Of a stretch of 64,000 nt of DNA, positions 61,012 through 64,000 are shown in pieces. Numbering within the stretch: the first letter of the stretch is position 1; the number at the start of each line of letters is the position of its first letter. The notes beneath the pieces are model-generated. The model searched no databases. It worked only from the letters and a program-made list of their open reading frames with translations, and was not told where the DNA came from. The DNA lies in NCBI GenBank assembly GCA_033182465.1, contig CP137330.1, positions 868,001-932,000 on the forward strand, read 5' to 3'. The DNA is from Sanghuangporus weigelae (Eukaryota > Basidiomycota > Agaricomycetes > Hymenochaetales > Hymenochaetaceae). The translations under genes and the position numbers were made by a program.

Positions 61012-62486
61012 TGAAGAATGGGTTAGAGTGATTGTAGGCCACACCACGTCTTAAGTAGCTCGGATCCAGGTCAAAAATAGCCCGCAGCGCCACTTATTGT
61101 CGTCGGATGGACACCAAATGATCCTTCTCGATGCTGATTCTCGATATAATCAATACGTTGCAAGACTACCTTTAAGATTATGACGACAGTGACGGAATCT
61201 AGGCGACGGAGATGAGAACAACCCTGACCTGAATCAAAGGCGACCGATTGATGGACATTGCCTTGCAGCGTCTAGCAACCGTGATCATGCTTATTCTTTC
61301 ACCGGAGCGGTCCTGATGAGCTAAGTCACAGGAATAGAGAGACAACGATCAGATTTATGACAGTCCGATGTGGAATATCAACATTGAAAAAGACTAGATA
61401 AAATAACGAAGCTCGGAGGGAACTTACAAGACTGCACTCCAGGTCTTCGAGGTCAAAGAAATGCGATAAACGAGACTATGACCGGTTTCCTTCACCACTG
61501 GCAGCCAGGACACTCTCAATAAGGGACGGGTAATGTGTGTTGAGTCTTTTTTCTTGTGGCTCTTGGGACAGGATAGAGAATAAGAACTCTCCTGCATACT
61601 TCACCGAGCTGCAGATTAGAAAGTTTACAGGTCACAGGTCGAACTTGGAATTAGGGAAAGGTAGACAATATCCTATGCTTTATTTGGCTTGAGACCGCTG
61701 CGGGGATTACAAGAAGCAAAACACAAGGTATTTGCATGGCTCATTAGTTGACTGTAGAAAGCTGTTGCTTGGTGCTGTGATAGAAATCAGCAACGGTACG
61801 TTGGACAACTTAGAATCGAGTACGTACGTTTTGCCACCTGGTCGTGTGAAATAGAGTCCAGATATGGAAAAATAGTCGTGCCGCTTCCGGGACCGCCTGA
61901 GAACTTGTGCAATCTATCGGTATTTCAGGTCGCGGAATACACACAAGCATTTCTGCGGCGTGAAATGATTTGGAGTCATGCAGAAGACGCGAACGGATAG
62001 GAAATCGGAGACTGAATTGTCGCGACTCCGACGCGTCGAATACACGTGCCGATTCATGGACCATCCTCCCGCTCTTTCTGACTCGACATGGTTTCCATGC
62101 CTATTTCAAGCATGCGCGTCGGGGCCGTTGCGCAGCTTGAGTCGCGAGCGAGAATGTGGATGAGATGAGTCAACGACACCATCAAGACAACTTTGGATCA
62201 TTGATGAGATGGCAATGCAGTCTCGTGGCTTTCCCCTAAGATGCTCTAAATCGAATAAGTCGGAATAAGTCAGTGACTGTTGGACTAGGAAACAGAGAGA
62301 GACGTTGCAGGGCACTGCTGCCTGATAGGGACATGCTGTACTTAATCAAGTATCAGTGTGACCATGAGTGGGCGCTTAACTCCATGAGCATATAAATATA
62401 CAATCACATCGTGCCTCGCCCTCAGCGCCTCCGCCCCCTTTCTCTCCTACTATCACATCCTCTCCCTCCTCCACCTCGACCACATC
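61012..62486. other. Intergenic, divergent promoters
   Basis: About 1.5 kb between DUF6533 copy 3 (minus) and the GNAT gene (plus). A TATA-like element, ATATAAATATA, lies at about 62391-62401, roughly 90 bp before the GNAT ATG, and is followed by a C-rich leader. The minus open frame at 61810-62064 is not recognised. Confidence 0.5.
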
Positions 62487-64000
62487 ATGACCGTGAGCGC
62501 CAACAGCTCAGTCAACGATGCCGCCGACGCCTACGTGCCGGCTCGCGTCGCACTCCGGCCACTCGTCTCGAACCTGGATACAGAGCACCTCATGGACTGC
62601 TGGCGCATTCTCCAGCGCTCGTCAGCTGATGCGGCCGTCCTGCCGTCATCTGCGAGTAATCTATTTGCTTTTGCTGATTCCTGCATCTACATTGCGAGTG
62701 TCCATGATCTGAACTTTGCCGAGAACGCAGAAAAGAAGTCAGAGAGTGAAAGGCAGCAGGCTGAAGAGGAAGCGTTTGCTGGAGGACGTGCCGCGCTCAA
62801 AGAGCTGTCCTTCTCTTCCGCGTATCGTCAAGGGAATTTAGCCAAGACTTTGCATATGGCGTTCAGTAATAATAACTCTCAGCCGCCTGCCAGCAGGTGC
62901 GAAAACAATCCGCTCGGAGTGACGAACTGGCAAGCACAAGCGTCATCATCAAGCACTAGCAATATCTCTCACGCTGCCGGCAATGCAGAAGCAGATCAAT
63001 ATCGCATCACGCCGTACTACATCAACTCGCCAGACGGGAAACATCTCGCGACAGTTAATTCTGATCGTAGAGTCAGCACTCGGAACGTTGACAGCGGCGA
63101 GCTCGTAAAAGAACTTTTCGGCGATGACGACGTCTCCTCCGTTGGATTCTCTCCGGATGGGAGACGCATCGTCTTAGGCGGAGATGAAACTTCCATCTGG
63201 GATGCTACGACAGACGTTCCCCATTCCCAAGAACAGATAATTCCTGACGAACTCAATGATCTTAATAACTTTGACATGACGATTCCTGAGGAACCTCCAA
63301 TTGAGAACGTAGGGACCAATTCTAAGTCAGCACCTTCCGATCTGATTGGCATAGCCTACCTTTATACGGCATCGGACGCCGCTTCCGCTGCCTGCGAAGT
63401 TTCTCTAGGTCTGGCGCTCCTACCGCACGCGCGCGGTAGGGGATGTGGGACCGAGACGGTCCGACAACTCATCGAGCTTGCGTTTGATGAATTAAACTTT
63501 CACCGAATTTCTGCTGGCGTGATTGGTCCGAGTCTCTGCCGCGCAGCAAGACCTACAATATCCAACGCAGCATCGGGTGCGGGTGCAAAGCAGCCAAATG
63601 CACCGCTGTTGTCGGGAACCATTGCGGAAACGGAAGCTGCCTTGCGAATGTTCGTCGCGCTCGGGTTCACGCTCGAGGGAACGAGGCGGCGCGCAATACC
63701 TGACATAGAGGACAACGGCGTGTGGCGCGACGCGCATTATCTCGCATTGCTGGACACGGATTGGTTTATGCTTCGTGCACGCCAGAATGCTAAGGGTGTA
63801 AACCCCAAGAATCGGCGGACTCGGTGGGATGAAATGCTTGCTCGCCATCAACTCGAGACAGATGCCCTCATCAGTGCTGAGTCCCGCATGAAGCGGAGTG
63901 CGAGTACCGAGACGCTCCGACCGGGTGCTCAGACTAACGGAGCTGCGATTGGAATTAATCTTGCGCCGTCTAGTGTTAGTGGCAGCTCTGCACCAAGTGA
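62487..64000 (+). CDS. GNAT-family N-acetyltransferase with internal WD40-like segment, cut by the right edge
   Basis: The frame is open from ATG 62487 to the end of the window (504 codons, no stop). Order: VALRPLVSNLDTEHLMDCWR (about 22-41, first GNAT strand and helix); an acidic helical part; a Ser/Asn-rich stretch (about 130-170); a WD40-like segment at about 181-242 with SPDGKHLATV, NVDSGELVKEL, VSSVGFSPDGRRIVLGG and IWDATT; then GNAT core strands IGIAYLYTASD, CEVSLGLALLPHARGRGCGT (about 301-320, acetyl-CoA pyrophosphate loop RGRGCG), ETVRQLIELAFDELNFHRIS and, further on, a strand LRMFVALGFTLEGTRRRAIP followed by WRDAHYLALLDTDWF. This is the RimJ/RimL-like order, so it probably acetylates an amine on a protein or small molecule. 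No in-frame intron removes the WD40 part. The rest lies outside the window. Confidence 0.82.
   Translation, partial: MTVSANSSVNDAADAYVPARVALRPLVSNLDTEHLMDCWRILQRSSADAAVLPSSASNLFAFADSCIYIASVHDLNFAENAEKKSESERQQAEEEAFAGGRAALKELSFSSAYRQGNLAKTLHMAFSNNNSQPPASRCENNPLGVTNWQAQASSSSTSNISHAAGNAEADQYRITPYYINSPDGKHLATVNSDRRVSTRNVDSGELVKELFGDDDVSSVGFSPDGRRIVLGGDETSIWDATTDVPHSQEQIIPDELNDLNNFDMTIPEEPPIENVGTNSKSAPSDLIGIAYLYTASDAASAACEVSLGLALLPHARGRGCGTETVRQLIELAFDELNFHRISAGVIGPSLCRAARPTISNAASGAGAKQPNAPLLSGTIAETEAALRMFVALGFTLEGTRRRAIPDIEDNGVWRDAHYLALLDTDWFMLRARQNAKGVNPKNRRTRWDEMLARHQLETDALISAESRMKRSASTETLRPGAQTNGAAIGINLAPSSVSGSSAPS

Noticed and set aside
1-64000. tRNA, rRNA or CRISPR features
   Set aside because: No convincing tRNA B-box context with a cloverleaf, no rRNA-like stretch, and no regularly spaced direct repeats were found by eye on either strand.

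Overview
The window reads as nuclear DNA of a mushroom-forming basidiomycete (Agaricomycetes). Genes are cut by many 50-70 nt GT-AG introns, base composition is near even, and several families typical of that group occur: TPR-CHAT proteases, DUF6533 seven-helix membrane proteins and enlarged, non-canonical G-protein alpha subunits. I saw no tRNA, rRNA, CRISPR array or intact transposon.

Layout. 0-12 kb is compact: a type-B carboxylesterase (cut by the left edge, minus), a TauD-type dioxygenase (minus), the U5 snRNP protein DIM1 (plus), a 658-residue G-alpha subunit (minus) and a small CBS-domain protein (minus). 12-25 kb holds conserved housekeeping genes: the giant TAO3/MOR2/Furry morphogenesis scaffold (2,445 residues, plus), the mismatch-repair gene MLH1 (minus) and an epoxide hydrolase (minus). 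25-48 kb is an accessory block: a broken piece of a plasma-membrane-type Ca2+-ATPase, a DUF6533 gene, a C-terminal CHAT scrap, a 3 kb gene-free tract with a duplicated segment, a second G-alpha with 15 exons (including a proposed 4-nt exon), an unrecognised small gene, a TPR-CHAT protease whose frame is interrupted once, and a decayed DUF6533 copy. 48-55 kb is close to gene-free. 55-64 kb carries an RTG3/MITF-like bHLH factor, a third DUF6533 gene (inverted relative to the decayed one) and a GNAT acetyltransferase with an internal WD40-like segment, cut by the right edge.

How they may work together. The two G-alpha genes share intron positions and exon lengths (53, 83 and 34 nt) and are clearly paralogues. 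The DUF6533 proteins resemble seven-helix receptors in topology, and CHAT proteases are effector enzymes, so the 25-61 kb part looks like a repeatedly duplicated signalling and effector neighbourhood. A functional link is inference; the sequence itself shows only co-location, duplication and decay.

Gene models were built by hand from splice consensus and family similarity. DIM1 (429 nt, 142 residues), TAO3 (7,338 nt), G-alpha 1 (1,977 nt) and G-alpha 2 (1,788 nt) all sum to whole codons, which supports those models. The others have at least one uncertain junction.
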